From: Candidatus Defluviilinea proxima
GTDB lineage: Bacteria > Chloroflexota > Anaerolineae > Anaerolineales > Villigracilaceae
Length of the DNA: 64,000 bases
Assembly (NCBI GenBank): GCA_016721115.1
Contig: JADKIW010000001.1
Span: 573,501 to 637,500 of the forward strand
Reading direction: 5' to 3'
The stretch's first letter is position 1; the number at the start of each line of letters is the position of its first letter. A program made the position numbers and the translations under genes. Under the pieces are notes generated by a model. That model did no database searches and was not told the origin of the DNA. It saw nothing but the letters and a program-made list of their open reading frames with translations. Shown in pieces: positions 8,612 to 17,079 of this stretch.

Positions 8612-9673
8612 ATGCCGCTTTCAGATCTTTTCAAGAAGCCATCCAATCAACAGTCTCCCAAACAACCATCACAAGAGGAAATATTTGGTTCTCCAGCATT
8701 ACAGAAGAATCGTGCTGACGCCGCTACCGAGGTGATGGGGATTTTTGATAGGAATTTTCGAGGCCCACAAGGGATACATGCCGGAACAGTTCTATCAACA
8801 GGAGCATGGCTGGCAGGCACAAGTCTCCAACGATCATTTGGGCAGGCGCACAATTCTGAGCCAGGAACCATACTGCTTTCAGAAAAGGCCAATCAAGAAT
8901 GGCCCAAGCTACTGCGCTTGTTCGTATATTACATCAATAAAGGTGGAGTGCAATTAAAGCCAGATCAATTCGCCAGACAGATCCCTGATAACTATAAGCC
9001 GCAAAAAACGATCTTGCAAATCCAGGAGGCACATCAGGAAGAATACAATGCGATCATGAGGCACCATGGCTTGGACTACCGAGATGGTGCGCGCGCAGGG
9101 ATCATCGTTTGCTCGATGCTGTTCAATTATCATTGTGTAAAAAGACAGGATATTGAGCCTCAATTCGCCGCAGGAATTATTTCAATAGGCCTTATTGAAG
9201 GGACGAAAACCAGCCCGATGCCGCTGAAAACAGAAAGCCCGAAGGCTCCAACTCCTGTTCAAAACAATGCTCAACAAAATAATCAAACATTTGAATTACT
9301 GAAAAGCATTGCATCCAATTCGACTGATGGCTCGGGAACAAGGTTTGTAATCGGAGATGGGATGGCCGCCCTGGAAGAGGCAGAAACTCGTGGGGGACGA
9401 TATACGTTGGTTCATCCACTCGTAGAAAGTCAGCTTAAGCAGAAAGGCATGGACCCTTACCTGATCTACGAAGCCGCCCTACGCATCGAAATCGAATCAA
9501 AGATTCCTCGCATTGATGTTATCGGTGGAAACGTAAATGACTTGATACAAACCTGGAAAGGCAAGCCAGAAGAGCGCATCCCCATTTATGTACGGCTGGC
9601 GTTATGGCTGAACACAAATGCAAACAGTCTTGGGTATGAGAGGAATGGGAACAGTTGGATATTGAGACGTTAA
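8612..9673 (+). CDS. Unrecognised 353-aa cytoplasmic protein
   Basis: 353 aa with a strong GGAGGG site 7 bp before the ATG. No family was recognised. Three parts can be seen: a Gln/Pro/Ser-rich start (1-25), a helical domain (about 30-200) and, after a flexible linker rich in Pro, Asn and Gln (about 205-240), a second compact domain (about 250-353, ending in YERNGNSWILRR). There is no signal peptide or membrane helix. It follows the phosphorelay genes after a 168-bp gap and ends before a strong terminator, so it may be the last gene of that transcription unit or have its own promoter. A 7-bp inverted repeat (8519-8525 with 8537-8543) in the gap could be an operator. Confidence 0.6.
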   Translation: MPLSDLFKKPSNQQSPKQPSQEEIFGSPALQKNRADAATEVMGIFDRNFRGPQGIHAGTVLSTGAWLAGTSLQRSFGQAHNSEPGTILLSEKANQEWPKLLRLFVYYINKGGVQLKPDQFARQIPDNYKPQKTILQIQEAHQEEYNAIMRHHGLDYRDGARAGIIVCSMLFNYHCVKRQDIEPQFAAGIISIGLIEGTKTSPMPLKTESPKAPTPVQNNAQQNNQTFELLKSIASNSTDGSGTRFVIGDGMAALEEAETRGGRYTLVHPLVESQLKQKGMDPYLIYEAALRIEIESKIPRIDVIGGNVNDLIQTWKGKPEERIPIYVRLALWLNTNANSLGYERNGNSWILRR

Positions 9674-9735
9674 TTTTTCTTCGTTCAAAATAATATCCAT
9701 CGAGGCTGAATCAGACCAAGGTCCAGCAAGAAGCG

Positions 9736-9773
9736 AAAACGGGACGAGGCGAAAGCCCATCCCGTTTTTTTTA
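9736..9773. terminator. Intrinsic terminator between convergent genes
   Basis: A 9-bp stem (9736-9744 with 9760-9768) ends in a run of eight T on the plus strand and four A on the opposite side. It separates the 353-aa gene from the minus-strand glycan locus that ends at 9771. The T-run overlaps the stop region of the minus-strand gene. Confidence 0.75.
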
Positions 9774-11402
9774 TTCTTTCAAAAGAAAATCCCCATCGTT
9801 GAGTACGCCATCTATGATGGCTTTGATTGCATCCGATTCCAATAACGCATCCAACTCAAATGATTTCAAACGGGTTTGCGTTGTGCGCACCGATGGTTCA
9901 AGAAAATCGCCAAACGGCAAGGACGTGCGATACAACTGGTAATACAAAAACCTGCGTGCGTTGCGTTTGAAATCTGCGGGCACTGCAATATTTTCCCCGT
10001 TCAAGAACTTTTCGAGTTCAACTTGATAGGCATCAACACTTTGAGGGAAGAACACCGTTGGGTACTGTGTGAAACGCGCCTTGCCTGCACACAACACCGC
10101 CGCTCCCATAATAGATGCTTCGAGGCCAATCGTTGAGTTATAGATCATCACAAACTTGGACTTCTGGATCAACTCGTATGAGCTCAACGTTTCAGTGGGA
10201 CTCACAAAAACGACATTCGGCTCTTTCTGTACATCGCGGCTGGTCACCCATCCCTGAACCGTCTCGCGGCTGGACTTTCGCACACGCAGTTCATCAGGGT
10301 GTGCACGGATGACAAACAACGTCTCACGGTGTGACTTGATGACTTCAAGAGCCAGATCCAACCACTCAAACATATCTTCAAAAACCGTGTTGGCATGTGG
10401 TTGACTGGTATCAAAGATAACATTCGTAAAGATAGGGACGATCTGTTTGAAGCTCGAAGCTTTTTGCAAAAAGGACTCGTCAAGTCCTTTCATATCAGCC
10501 CAGAACTTGACGCCCGCCATCGTGAAGTCACCTTGAAAGCGTTTGGCAAGATAGGCATCGAGTTTGGTGTTTTGTTCTTCGCTCAATTCAAATTCATCAG
10601 TGATATGGATGGGATATGCTGTCGCTTCGCCTTCGGTGAAGTAAGCCGTAGCAGGTTGTAATCCCACTTCGTGTGTGATGACTTTGAGTCCGCGTTTCTG
10701 GGCAATGTAACGTGCCGTCGCTTCAGGGAAGAATTGTCCGTTGAACACGATCACCGCACGCGGATTTGTCTCATCGAGAAACTTTGTAAATTTTTGCGCC
10801 ACATTCCATGCGGACAAAATATATTCGCGCAAAAGATAACGAGTGTTTTCATCATCGTCCAAGTGATGGATACGGAGAATCCAACGAAGACCGGGAAGGC
10901 ATAATGCACCGAGAGGAACGCCTTGCCATTCGAAGGTCGTCAATTCAGGGACAGACAATTTCGCAACGGCATTCGCAATTTCTTCATCACGTTGAAAATC
11001 GAACCATTCAGCGCCCGAAGTTTGAATGTTTGAACGTTTAAACGTTTCAACGCCGGTATATAACGCCATCGACTGTGCCACACATGTCTTACACGGCATC
11101 GCGTTCTGCGGATTATCTCTGTTGGTTCCCAGTACGCATTTGCTCATACCGGAGTTACACGCGAAATACGCAACAGGGATTCCCTGCAAGCGCAATGCCC
11201 ACGAGGCCAGCAGGTGAAATCCGCTGTTCCACGAGAGGTCGTCAATACCTGTAGATGCCTTGAAGAAGACAACCGGTGCGCCCGTCGGTTTGAGTTCCTT
11301 GCGCGAAACCTCACGCGCAACAGATGCGACCTTTAAATTATTGAGCCTGCGGACGAGTCCGCGCTTGATACGTTGAGTATAGAGTTCGTTCAGTGATTTC
11401 AT
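9771..11402 (-). CDS. Capsule-type GT-B glycosyltransferase-like protein
   Basis: 543 aa, soluble. The C-terminal half has the fold and signature of capsule-polysaccharide and CDP-glycerol-transferase-like GT-B proteins: LFVIRAHPDELR, then VSPTETLSSYELIQKSKFV, and MIYNSTIGLEASIMGAAVL, which are the usual 'HP', 'S..L' and 'ST.G.Eam' blocks. A short cysteine motif, CKTC, stands at about residues 103-106, after CNSGMSKC, and may bind a metal; it is unusual for the family. The codons at 11020-11051 (VETFKRSNIQT) are made by an inserted palindromic repeat (listed separately). It is the last gene of the minus-strand glycan locus, and its start is 1 bp from the sulfotransferase stop. A distant analogue stands at 61968-63569. 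The donor and acceptor are unknown. Confidence 0.7.
   Translation of the reverse strand: MKSLNELYTQRIKRGLVRRLNNLKVASVAREVSRKELKPTGAPVVFFKASTGIDDLSWNSGFHLLASWALRLQGIPVAYFACNSGMSKCVLGTNRDNPQNAMPCKTCVAQSMALYTGVETFKRSNIQTSGAEWFDFQRDEEIANAVAKLSVPELTTFEWQGVPLGALCLPGLRWILRIHHLDDDENTRYLLREYILSAWNVAQKFTKFLDETNPRAVIVFNGQFFPEATARYIAQKRGLKVITHEVGLQPATAYFTEGEATAYPIHITDEFELSEEQNTKLDAYLAKRFQGDFTMAGVKFWADMKGLDESFLQKASSFKQIVPIFTNVIFDTSQPHANTVFEDMFEWLDLALEVIKSHRETLFVIRAHPDELRVRKSSRETVQGWVTSRDVQKEPNVVFVSPTETLSSYELIQKSKFVMIYNSTIGLEASIMGAAVLCAGKARFTQYPTVFFPQSVDAYQVELEKFLNGENIAVPADFKRNARRFLYYQLYRTSLPFGDFLEPSVRTTQTRLKSFELDALLESDAIKAIIDGVLNDGDFLLKE
11020..11051. repeat. Palindromic repeat inside a CDS (family A, copy 1)
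   Basis: A 32-bp palindrome-like element with the core GTTTGAACGTTTAAACG. Its last 24 bases differ at only two positions from 49241-49264. It lies in frame inside the 543-aa GT-B gene and codes for residues near VETFKRSNIQT. Confidence 0.75.
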
Positions 11403-12256
11403 TACCAGTCGTTGTTCTTTTCGTATCCAAGCCGCACTACCAAATCCCCCGCTACATCTTTGAACAATTTCTTATGTTCATCCGTGAAGTGATTCTTCCA
11501 GCCGCCTGTTTTCCCTGAGCGGAAGGTGCGACTCTTTTTCGGTTGGATGGTCTCGATCAAGATTGCCAATGCTTTTTCACGTGGCATGGGGATCTTGTAG
11601 CCGGTCTTTTCCACTTCATCAAGCATGGCGCTCAACGTGACATCGCGGTTGTTGACCATATCCTCAAAGCGGATGCATAGCACATTCTTTTGCTCGAGCC
11701 ATTGAAAGACGCCATCGTACCTTTCATGGACGGAAACCATCTTCAAGCCGTCTTTTTCGATACCGGTGATCGCCACCTTGAGCCGTTCCCCAAGATCGGG
11801 CAGGGAGTTGTAGTATTCGTACATTCCATGTCCCTCGTGCATATCGGTGGCGAAGAACACTTGTGAGATGAGCAAATCCCTTGGGTCACGATAAATGAAA
11901 TAGTTGACGCGCCCAGCCCCGGTTAAGAAAGAGGCGTTCTCAGGCGTGGCTTCCACATATCCCCAGCCGATCACACCCGCAGGCACGTTCTTTAAGTCCG
12001 CAAGGATTTCCTCCGCTGTGCGCCTTCGTCCTTGTGCCGTGATAGTCCGAACAGGGTCAGCTTCCACAAAGCGATACGGCATGATCTGTGAAAAACCACC
12101 AAGGACCTGCAACAACAAATGAGAGCCGCTCTTGGGTTTGGCATTACCAAATACAGGCGGTGCTTCATGAAAAGAAAACCGCTTCCATCGTAAAATGGAT
12201 TGAGCGGTTTTCCCGAAGGGACGAATTGTGCGGCGGATATTTTGAGAGAGGCTCAT
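11402..12256 (-). CDS. PAPS-dependent sulfotransferase (Sulfotransfer_1 type)
   Basis: 284 aa from the ATG at 12256; a TTG at 12289 would add 11 residues that come from an intergenic repeat. The 5'-phosphosulfate loop is KPKSGSHLLLQ (residues about 40-50). The 3'-phosphate motif is YFIYRDPRDLLISQ. The second cofactor motif, FRSGKTGGWKNHF, stands near the C-terminus, exactly as in cytosolic-type sulfotransferases. It moves a sulfo group from PAPS to a hydroxyl or amine of an acceptor, probably a glycan or glycolipid given the surrounding genes. It is in the same minus-strand run as the PAPS synthase at 17080-18804, which supplies its donor. The acceptor cannot be told from the sequence. Confidence 0.88.
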   Translation of the reverse strand: MSLSQNIRRTIRPFGKTAQSILRWKRFSFHEAPPVFGNAKPKSGSHLLLQVLGGFSQIMPYRFVEADPVRTITAQGRRRTAEEILADLKNVPAGVIGWGYVEATPENASFLTGAGRVNYFIYRDPRDLLISQVFFATDMHEGHGMYEYYNSLPDLGERLKVAITGIEKDGLKMVSVHERYDGVFQWLEQKNVLCIRFEDMVNNRDVTLSAMLDEVEKTGYKIPMPREKALAILIETIQPKKSRTFRSGKTGGWKNHFTDEHKKLFKDVAGDLVVRLGYEKNNDW

Positions 12257-12265
12257 AATGTTCCA

Positions 12266-12325
12266 TGTAAGGGCACAGCAGATTATCAAAGTGATGAGGG
12301 GCGGTCATGCCGCTGTGCCCCTACA
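12266..12325. repeat. Imperfect palindromic intergenic repeat (family B, copy 1)
   Basis: Ends TGTAAGGGCACAGC (12266-12279) and GCTGTGCCCCTACA (12312-12325) are inverted copies with one mismatch. The element fills the gap between neuB and the sulfotransferase and creates the false N-terminal extension of the latter. Related elements with GTAGGGG ends are at 25897, 60202 and 61933. Confidence 0.8.
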
Positions 12326-12332
12326 TTATATG

Positions 12333-13214
12333 TTATTCGTTCACAACCCTGCGCAATTTCTTCATCGAACCTTTTTCAGAATCGTAAACTTTTTTCACGC
12401 CGTCGCCCAAAGAAGCTTCGGTCACACGGATGTATTTGACAAGTTTCTCAAAACCGCCGGGTTCCACAGAGGCGGCCTGGTCACTGCCCCACATGGCACG
12501 GTCGAGGGTGATGTGGCGTTCAATGGAGGTAGCGCCCAATGCGATGGCAACTGCCGAAGGGACAAGCCCTACTTCATGGCCTGAATACCCAATGGGGTTG
12601 TTCGGGAATTCCTTGCGGAGTGTTCCGATCATGTTGAGGTTCAACTCTTCTGGTTCGCACGGATACGTGCTTGTGCAGTGCATGATGACGAGGTCATCCT
12701 TGCCAACCATTTCCACGCCGCGCTTGATCTGGTCCATGGTGGACATACCCGTTGAAATGATGATGGGCTTGCCCGTCTTGCGGACGTGCTTCAACAAATT
12801 GTGATCGGTCAACGAAGCGGACGGAACTTTATAGGCAGGTGTATCGAACTTCTCCATAAAATCTACCGAAGGTTCATCCCACACCGAGACCATCCAGTCA
12901 ATTTTCTTTTCTTTGCAATAGCGGTCGATCTCGCGGTATTGCTCTTCGTTGAATTCAACCTTGTAGCGATAATCGAGATACGAGATGTAACCCCACGGCG
13001 TCTCACGCATTTGTTTCTGCTGATCGAGTGGTGTACAAACATCAGGCGTACGCTTCTGGAACTTGACCGCATCCGCCCCCGCATGCACGGCCGCATCGAT
13101 GATCTTCTTTGCAATATCAAGGTCACCATTATGGTTGATGCCCACTTCCGCGATCACATACGTGGGATGACCATCACCCATCATTCGATTTCCAAATTTT
13201 ATTTCACGTGTCAT
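12333..13214 (-). CDS. neuB: NeuB-type nonulosonate synthase, short form without SAF domain
   Basis: 293 aa from the ATG at 13214, which overlaps the stop of the upstream gene (ATGA) and has AGGAG 6 bp in front. It is a TIM-barrel aldolase that joins phosphoenolpyruvate to a ManNAc-like aldose or its 6-phosphate to give a nine-carbon acid. Family blocks: YVIAEVGINHNGDLDIAKK, GADAVKFQKR, PAYKVPSASLTDHNLL, IIISTGMSTMDQI, GYSGHE, SIERHITLDR. It ends just after the usual KGSMKKLRR segment and so lacks the C-terminal antifreeze-like SAF domain found in most NeuB proteins, including the second copy at 54511. Metal-binding His residues (CTSTYPC, SGHE, RHIT) are present. It is coupled to the NeuA/HAD fusion. 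Confidence 0.92.
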   Translation of the reverse strand: MTREIKFGNRMMGDGHPTYVIAEVGINHNGDLDIAKKIIDAAVHAGADAVKFQKRTPDVCTPLDQQKQMRETPWGYISYLDYRYKVEFNEEQYREIDRYCKEKKIDWMVSVWDEPSVDFMEKFDTPAYKVPSASLTDHNLLKHVRKTGKPIIISTGMSTMDQIKRGVEMVGKDDLVIMHCTSTYPCEPEELNLNMIGTLRKEFPNNPIGYSGHEVGLVPSAVAIALGATSIERHITLDRAMWGSDQAASVEPGGFEKLVKYIRVTEASLGDGVKKVYDSEKGSMKKLRRVVNE

Positions 13215-14446
13215 TTGTTCTCCTGTAACTTTTTCAAAATAATTTCGCACAGCTCACGGACTGCTCCGTGCCCCCCGGGTTTACTCAAAACATAATCCGC
13301 CTTGCGGATGACCTCCGGGAACGCATCTGCCACAGCCACAGACCAGCCTGCGACTTCGAAACATGGCAGATCATTGAGGTCATTACCCACGTAAACGACG
13401 TTCTCCGCTTTGATCTTTTTCTGCTCGAGGACTTCGCGCATCACACGCCCTTTATCCTGCAAGCCCACCCCATGAATTGCCTCCAGCCCCATCTTTTTCG
13501 CACGCGCCGCTACAACAGTGTTCGGCTCCGAAGAGAGGATCATCACATCAACGCCATACTGACGTAACTCTTTAATGCGCGGGCTATCACTACGATACGC
13601 CGCAACCATCTCCCTGCCATCTTGGTCGGTCCACACATGGTTGTCGGTGATGACGCCATCAAAATCAAGGATGACAAGCTCGATCTTGCGAGGCATGGCC
13701 CGGCGACGTTTGTTATCGGGCGTGACCATATCCAGCCCGCCTTGATAGACCAGCGTTTCATACTTGATCCAGTCAGCAGGCGTATCAATATCTACTGTGA
13801 AGCGCGGATCAATAACCAACGGATACACTACATCACCCGTGAGCGACTTTTTGTGTGTAATGGTCTTCGTGCGGATCACATCAATGTGCCCCGTTTGCCA
13901 ATAAGCAGGTGGAAGAATTTGACGTGGCGCATTATAGGGCTCGGCAATGCCTTCCACTTCGAGCAAAGGTTTCATCGGCCTGTCATAGCCTTTGAAACTC
14001 CACATCTTATACGGATTTTGACCGGCCGGCACGATGCCACGCACACAATCAGCATCCGAATGATCTGTTAATATTTTGACCGCTTCATCGATCATTCCCA
14101 CCGGACGAATGGGTGAAGTGGGACGCAATTGAATCACAATATCAGGTTTGTAGCCTTCGATGTCTTCAAGCCACTTCAAAGCATGCTCAAATGCAGGCAG
14201 GTCAGGAGTGCGGTCTTGTGCCAGTTCCGCCGGGCGCAAGAAAGGAGCTTCTGCGCCGTGCTCGCGTGCAACTGCCGCGATCTCTTCATCGTCAGTCGAA
14301 ACAATGACACGCGAAACGCTATTGGCCTGCAGACCTGCCGCTATGCTCCATGCGATCAGTGGAAAACCTGCAAAGTCACGGATGTTCTTACGCGGGATTC
14401 CCTTGGAGCCACCGCGTGCGGGGATAAGAGCGATGATATTAGTCAT
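13211..14446 (-). CDS. neuA: Fusion: CMP-nonulosonate cytidylyltransferase + HAD phosphatase
   Basis: 411 aa. Residues 1-230 are a NeuA-type cytidylyltransferase (ALIPARGGSKGIPRKNIRDF, then VIVSTDDEEIA, IVIQLRPTSPIRP and TVDIDTPADW), which activates the nonulosonic acid as its CMP form. Residues about 250-405 are a KdsC-like HAD phosphatase (LVILDFDGVITDNHVW with the DxD nucleophile pair, ILSSEPN, LQDKGRVM, and YVGNDLNDLPC). Together with the adjacent NeuB this suggests the phosphorylated route: condensation to a 9-phosphate, dephosphorylation, then CMP activation, with the last two steps on one chain. Similar fusions are known from Bacteroides-type Kdn pathways. It has a 4-bp overlap with neuB. 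Confidence 0.92.
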   Translation of the reverse strand: MTNIIALIPARGGSKGIPRKNIRDFAGFPLIAWSIAAGLQANSVSRVIVSTDDEEIAAVAREHGAEAPFLRPAELAQDRTPDLPAFEHALKWLEDIEGYKPDIVIQLRPTSPIRPVGMIDEAVKILTDHSDADCVRGIVPAGQNPYKMWSFKGYDRPMKPLLEVEGIAEPYNAPRQILPPAYWQTGHIDVIRTKTITHKKSLTGDVVYPLVIDPRFTVDIDTPADWIKYETLVYQGGLDMVTPDNKRRRAMPRKIELVILDFDGVITDNHVWTDQDGREMVAAYRSDSPRIKELRQYGVDVMILSSEPNTVVAARAKKMGLEAIHGVGLQDKGRVMREVLEQKKIKAENVVYVGNDLNDLPCFEVAGWSVAVADAFPEVIRKADYVLSKPGGHGAVRELCEIILKKLQENK

Positions 14447-14495
14447 GGTTTTTGTAGACAGGTAGGCAGGTATACATGTTCATGCGTGTACTTGC

Positions 14496-15323
14496 TCACC
14501 AAGCTGTCCAACCTCCATCAACAACGACATTGTTACCGGTCATATACGATGACGCGTCAGATGCGAGGTATAGCAACGCACCATTCATTTCATCCTTTTT
14601 AGCCATGCGCCCCAAGATCGTCTTGGCAGAATAATTCTTCACAAAATAATCTTCGTGGTTATTGAATACACCGCCGGGAGTCAACGCATTCACGCGGATT
14701 TCTGTTCCTGCATAATAAGCGGAGAGGTATTTGGTGAATCCCATCACGCCTGCTTTAGATACGGTGTAATACACTGGCTTGAACGCTACGCGCTTCCCTT
14801 CCTTGACGTAGATACGCTGATCGGGGCCATTGAGTCCGTATGTGGAACAGATATTGATAACACTCCCCTTTTTACCTTGTGCGATCATCGGCTTCACACA
14901 TGCCTGCGTCACAAGGAACATGCCGGTCAAATTGACGTTCATCGCGGCGTCCCACTGTTCAAGCGGATAATCTTCAAACGCGCCGGGCGTAATTCCTTTG
15001 TTCATTGCATCGGGGTCGAACTTAGGGTCGAGTGCAGCACTGTTCACGAGAATATCCAACCGCCCAAATTCGGATAACACTTTTTCCACCATCGCATTGA
15101 CCGATTCAGGCTTGGTAATGTCGGTGGGAACGGCCAAGGCTTTGTATCCGCTTTTCGTAAGCGTATCCGCTGTCCCTTGCGAAGCTGAAGCGTTCAAGTC
15201 CACAACGGCAACCGCCGCGCCAGCCTCAGCCAACGTTTTGCAAAATTCCACGCCGAGCAAGCCCACTCCACCTGTTACAACGGCCACACGACCGGTTAGG
15301 TCAAACTTTTCCTGTATCTTCAC
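14496..15323 (-). CDS. SDR oxidoreductase, PtmA-like
   Basis: 275 aa, a classical short-chain dehydrogenase. The dinucleotide-binding turn is TGGVGLLG (residues 17-24), the acidic residue for NAD is in VVDLN, the NSAA motif is present, and the catalytic Tyr-Lys pair is YYTVSK. It ends in the common VVDGGWTAW. Proteins of this type stand beside NeuB and NeuA in legionaminate-type loci (PtmA, called a flagellin-modification protein in Campylobacter), where they oxidise a sugar precursor. Its position 50 bp upstream of neuA supports such a role. The substrate is not determined by sequence. The start ATG follows the GT39-like gene closely. Confidence 0.85.
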   Translation of the reverse strand: MKIQEKFDLTGRVAVVTGGVGLLGVEFCKTLAEAGAAVAVVDLNASASQGTADTLTKSGYKALAVPTDITKPESVNAMVEKVLSEFGRLDILVNSAALDPKFDPDAMNKGITPGAFEDYPLEQWDAAMNVNLTGMFLVTQACVKPMIAQGKKGSVINICSTYGLNGPDQRIYVKEGKRVAFKPVYYTVSKAGVMGFTKYLSAYYAGTEIRVNALTPGGVFNNHEDYFVKNYSAKTILGRMAKKDEMNGALLYLASDASSYMTGNNVVVDGGWTAW

Positions 15324-15332
15324 TTTTGCTCC

Positions 15333-16928
15333 CTATGGCACCGCAGTATAAATTGAATCTTCTTGAGATTTGTGTGCCACATATAAATTATCTGTCAGTA
15401 TCTTCACATTGCTCGCGACATTGCCACCATTATCAAACATCGCGAGAACAGCCTTACCATCGTTGATCTCTCCGTGCATTTTCGCCACGCCCTCTTCGAA
15501 ACCGGGGCGTTCCTGCGCTGTGGCCGAGTCGTAACGATCGGGCAACACATACGCACCACGTCCAGTATACAGATATACAGCGGCAGGTTCGTTGGTATAG
15601 ATCTTTATATCGTCTGGCAGATCGCGCAAATATTTCATGGCTTCTGAATCGTACCACTGGAAAGATGCGTACCCAAGCCCACCCTTCGATAATTGCGCCA
15701 CCGTGATGGATTGTTTGTAAATTGAAAAACAAAGCAGTGTGATCGTTGCAATAACCACAAGTACACGTTGTTTGTTCCGCATCCAAATACCGAATGCCAC
15801 CAGTAAGATCAACAACCCAACGAATACGGGGGAGAGAATTCTTAATTTGAATTTTGTCGCCGCATCAAACATCATCATGGATGCGACGATGGATGCAAGA
15901 TATGCAAAGATGTACAAGCCGGTCGTGAACGAGATCACCTCACGCGACTCTTTCCCGCCTCTTTCCAACACCGAAGCCTGCCTCGGCTTCGAAATATATT
16001 TCCACGACCGGAAGATGGTCCAGGCCAACACAACACCAAGGATAATGACGATCATCCAATCAACGACACCCGCCTTGAGCATTTCCCTGCGCCATGTCTC
16101 AACCGGGATAAGAAACTCGGAGAAAACTCGTCTGCCAATCTCGATGTTCTCGGATGTAATCGGATGCCATGCAAAGGTACGGTTCGTGGCATTCTCTGCA
16201 ACAAACTTGTTGCGCAAGGTCCACGCAAGCGCAAACGGAAGAAAGCCCGCGAGGAAGATCATCGTATTTCCGAAGCGATCGCGCCAGAAGGGATACAAAA
16301 TAAACAAGGCGGCAATAAACACGGCAACTAAAGCAAGACCTGCATAACGGGTGAGATATGCCATCCCAGTAAAAACCGCGCAAAATACCAACCACCAACG
16401 CCCTTTCACACTGCCCTGCCATCCAAAGCGGGCAGGAGGACGTTCAAAGTAAATATCAAACATCCATAAGGCAAATAGGGAAAAGGATATGAACAGCGGT
16501 TCGCTCATTGCAGCGGTATGGACTTGTAGCATCTCGCTATTCGTGACAAACAATGCCGCCAGCACAAGACCAGCCATCAAAGAGGGCGTCATACGCCAGA
16601 CAAGAATCCCCAGCAAGCCGGCATTTAATCCAAACAACAACGCATTGACGAGGCGTGCGCCACGTAATGGGTCGAGGCCGAAAAGGCCAAAGAACGCCAG
16701 GACAAGTGAGAAACCGGGGGGGAAATGTGTGACAGGCTGGTTACTGGCTAAATACGCCTCGCGATAGCCGTCCCCTGCAAGGATACTACGCGCACCAGCC
16801 ACATATGCGATGGAATCATCAGAAAGATTCAAGCCTTCGGGAGTCGCTTTGAGGACGAGCAATGTCCCTAGTATAGCGAGAAAACCGAGGGCAATAACAG
16901 AAATGAGACGGGGGTTTAGACGGGTCAT
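15333..16928 (-). CDS. Polytopic GT39/ArnT-like glycosyltransferase
   Basis: 531 aa with about eleven to thirteen hydrophobic segments. The first extracytoplasmic loop, after the N-terminal helix, holds LSDDSIAYVAGARSILAG and THFPPGFSLVLA, the acidic-pair and 'PPG' features of lipid-linked-sugar transferases of the GT39/ArnT/PMT type. A soluble tail of about 110 residues follows (YKQSITVAQLSKGGLG onwards). It probably moves a polyprenyl-phosphate-linked sugar to a lipid, protein or glycan outside the membrane. It is 10 bp upstream of the PtmA-like gene in the same direction. Confidence 0.75.
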   Translation of the reverse strand: MTRLNPRLISVIALGFLAILGTLLVLKATPEGLNLSDDSIAYVAGARSILAGDGYREAYLASNQPVTHFPPGFSLVLAFFGLFGLDPLRGARLVNALLFGLNAGLLGILVWRMTPSLMAGLVLAALFVTNSEMLQVHTAAMSEPLFISFSLFALWMFDIYFERPPARFGWQGSVKGRWWLVFCAVFTGMAYLTRYAGLALVAVFIAALFILYPFWRDRFGNTMIFLAGFLPFALAWTLRNKFVAENATNRTFAWHPITSENIEIGRRVFSEFLIPVETWRREMLKAGVVDWMIVIILGVVLAWTIFRSWKYISKPRQASVLERGGKESREVISFTTGLYIFAYLASIVASMMMFDAATKFKLRILSPVFVGLLILLVAFGIWMRNKQRVLVVIATITLLCFSIYKQSITVAQLSKGGLGYASFQWYDSEAMKYLRDLPDDIKIYTNEPAAVYLYTGRGAYVLPDRYDSATAQERPGFEEGVAKMHGEINDGKAVLAMFDNGGNVASNVKILTDNLYVAHKSQEDSIYTAVP

Positions 16929-17025
16929 TTTTTCAACAGGAGTTACAAAGTATCGCGAAACTGGATAAACAACAACTTTAATAATAACTATGAAAGTTTA
17001 CTTGCTTATAAGTTGAGCGATAAGA

Positions 17026-17069
17026 ATGAAGAACGCGAAGGCTTTTATTATACACTTCGCGTTCTTCAT
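17026..17069 (-). terminator. Hairpin after the PAPS synthase gene
   Basis: A perfect 15-bp inverted repeat (17026-17040 with 17055-17069) lies 11 bp after the stop of sat-cysC. On the minus strand it is followed by ATTCTTATC, a poor T-tract, so termination may be partial and allow read-through into the glycan genes downstream. Confidence 0.6.
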
Positions 17070-17079
17070 AAATGCCCTG

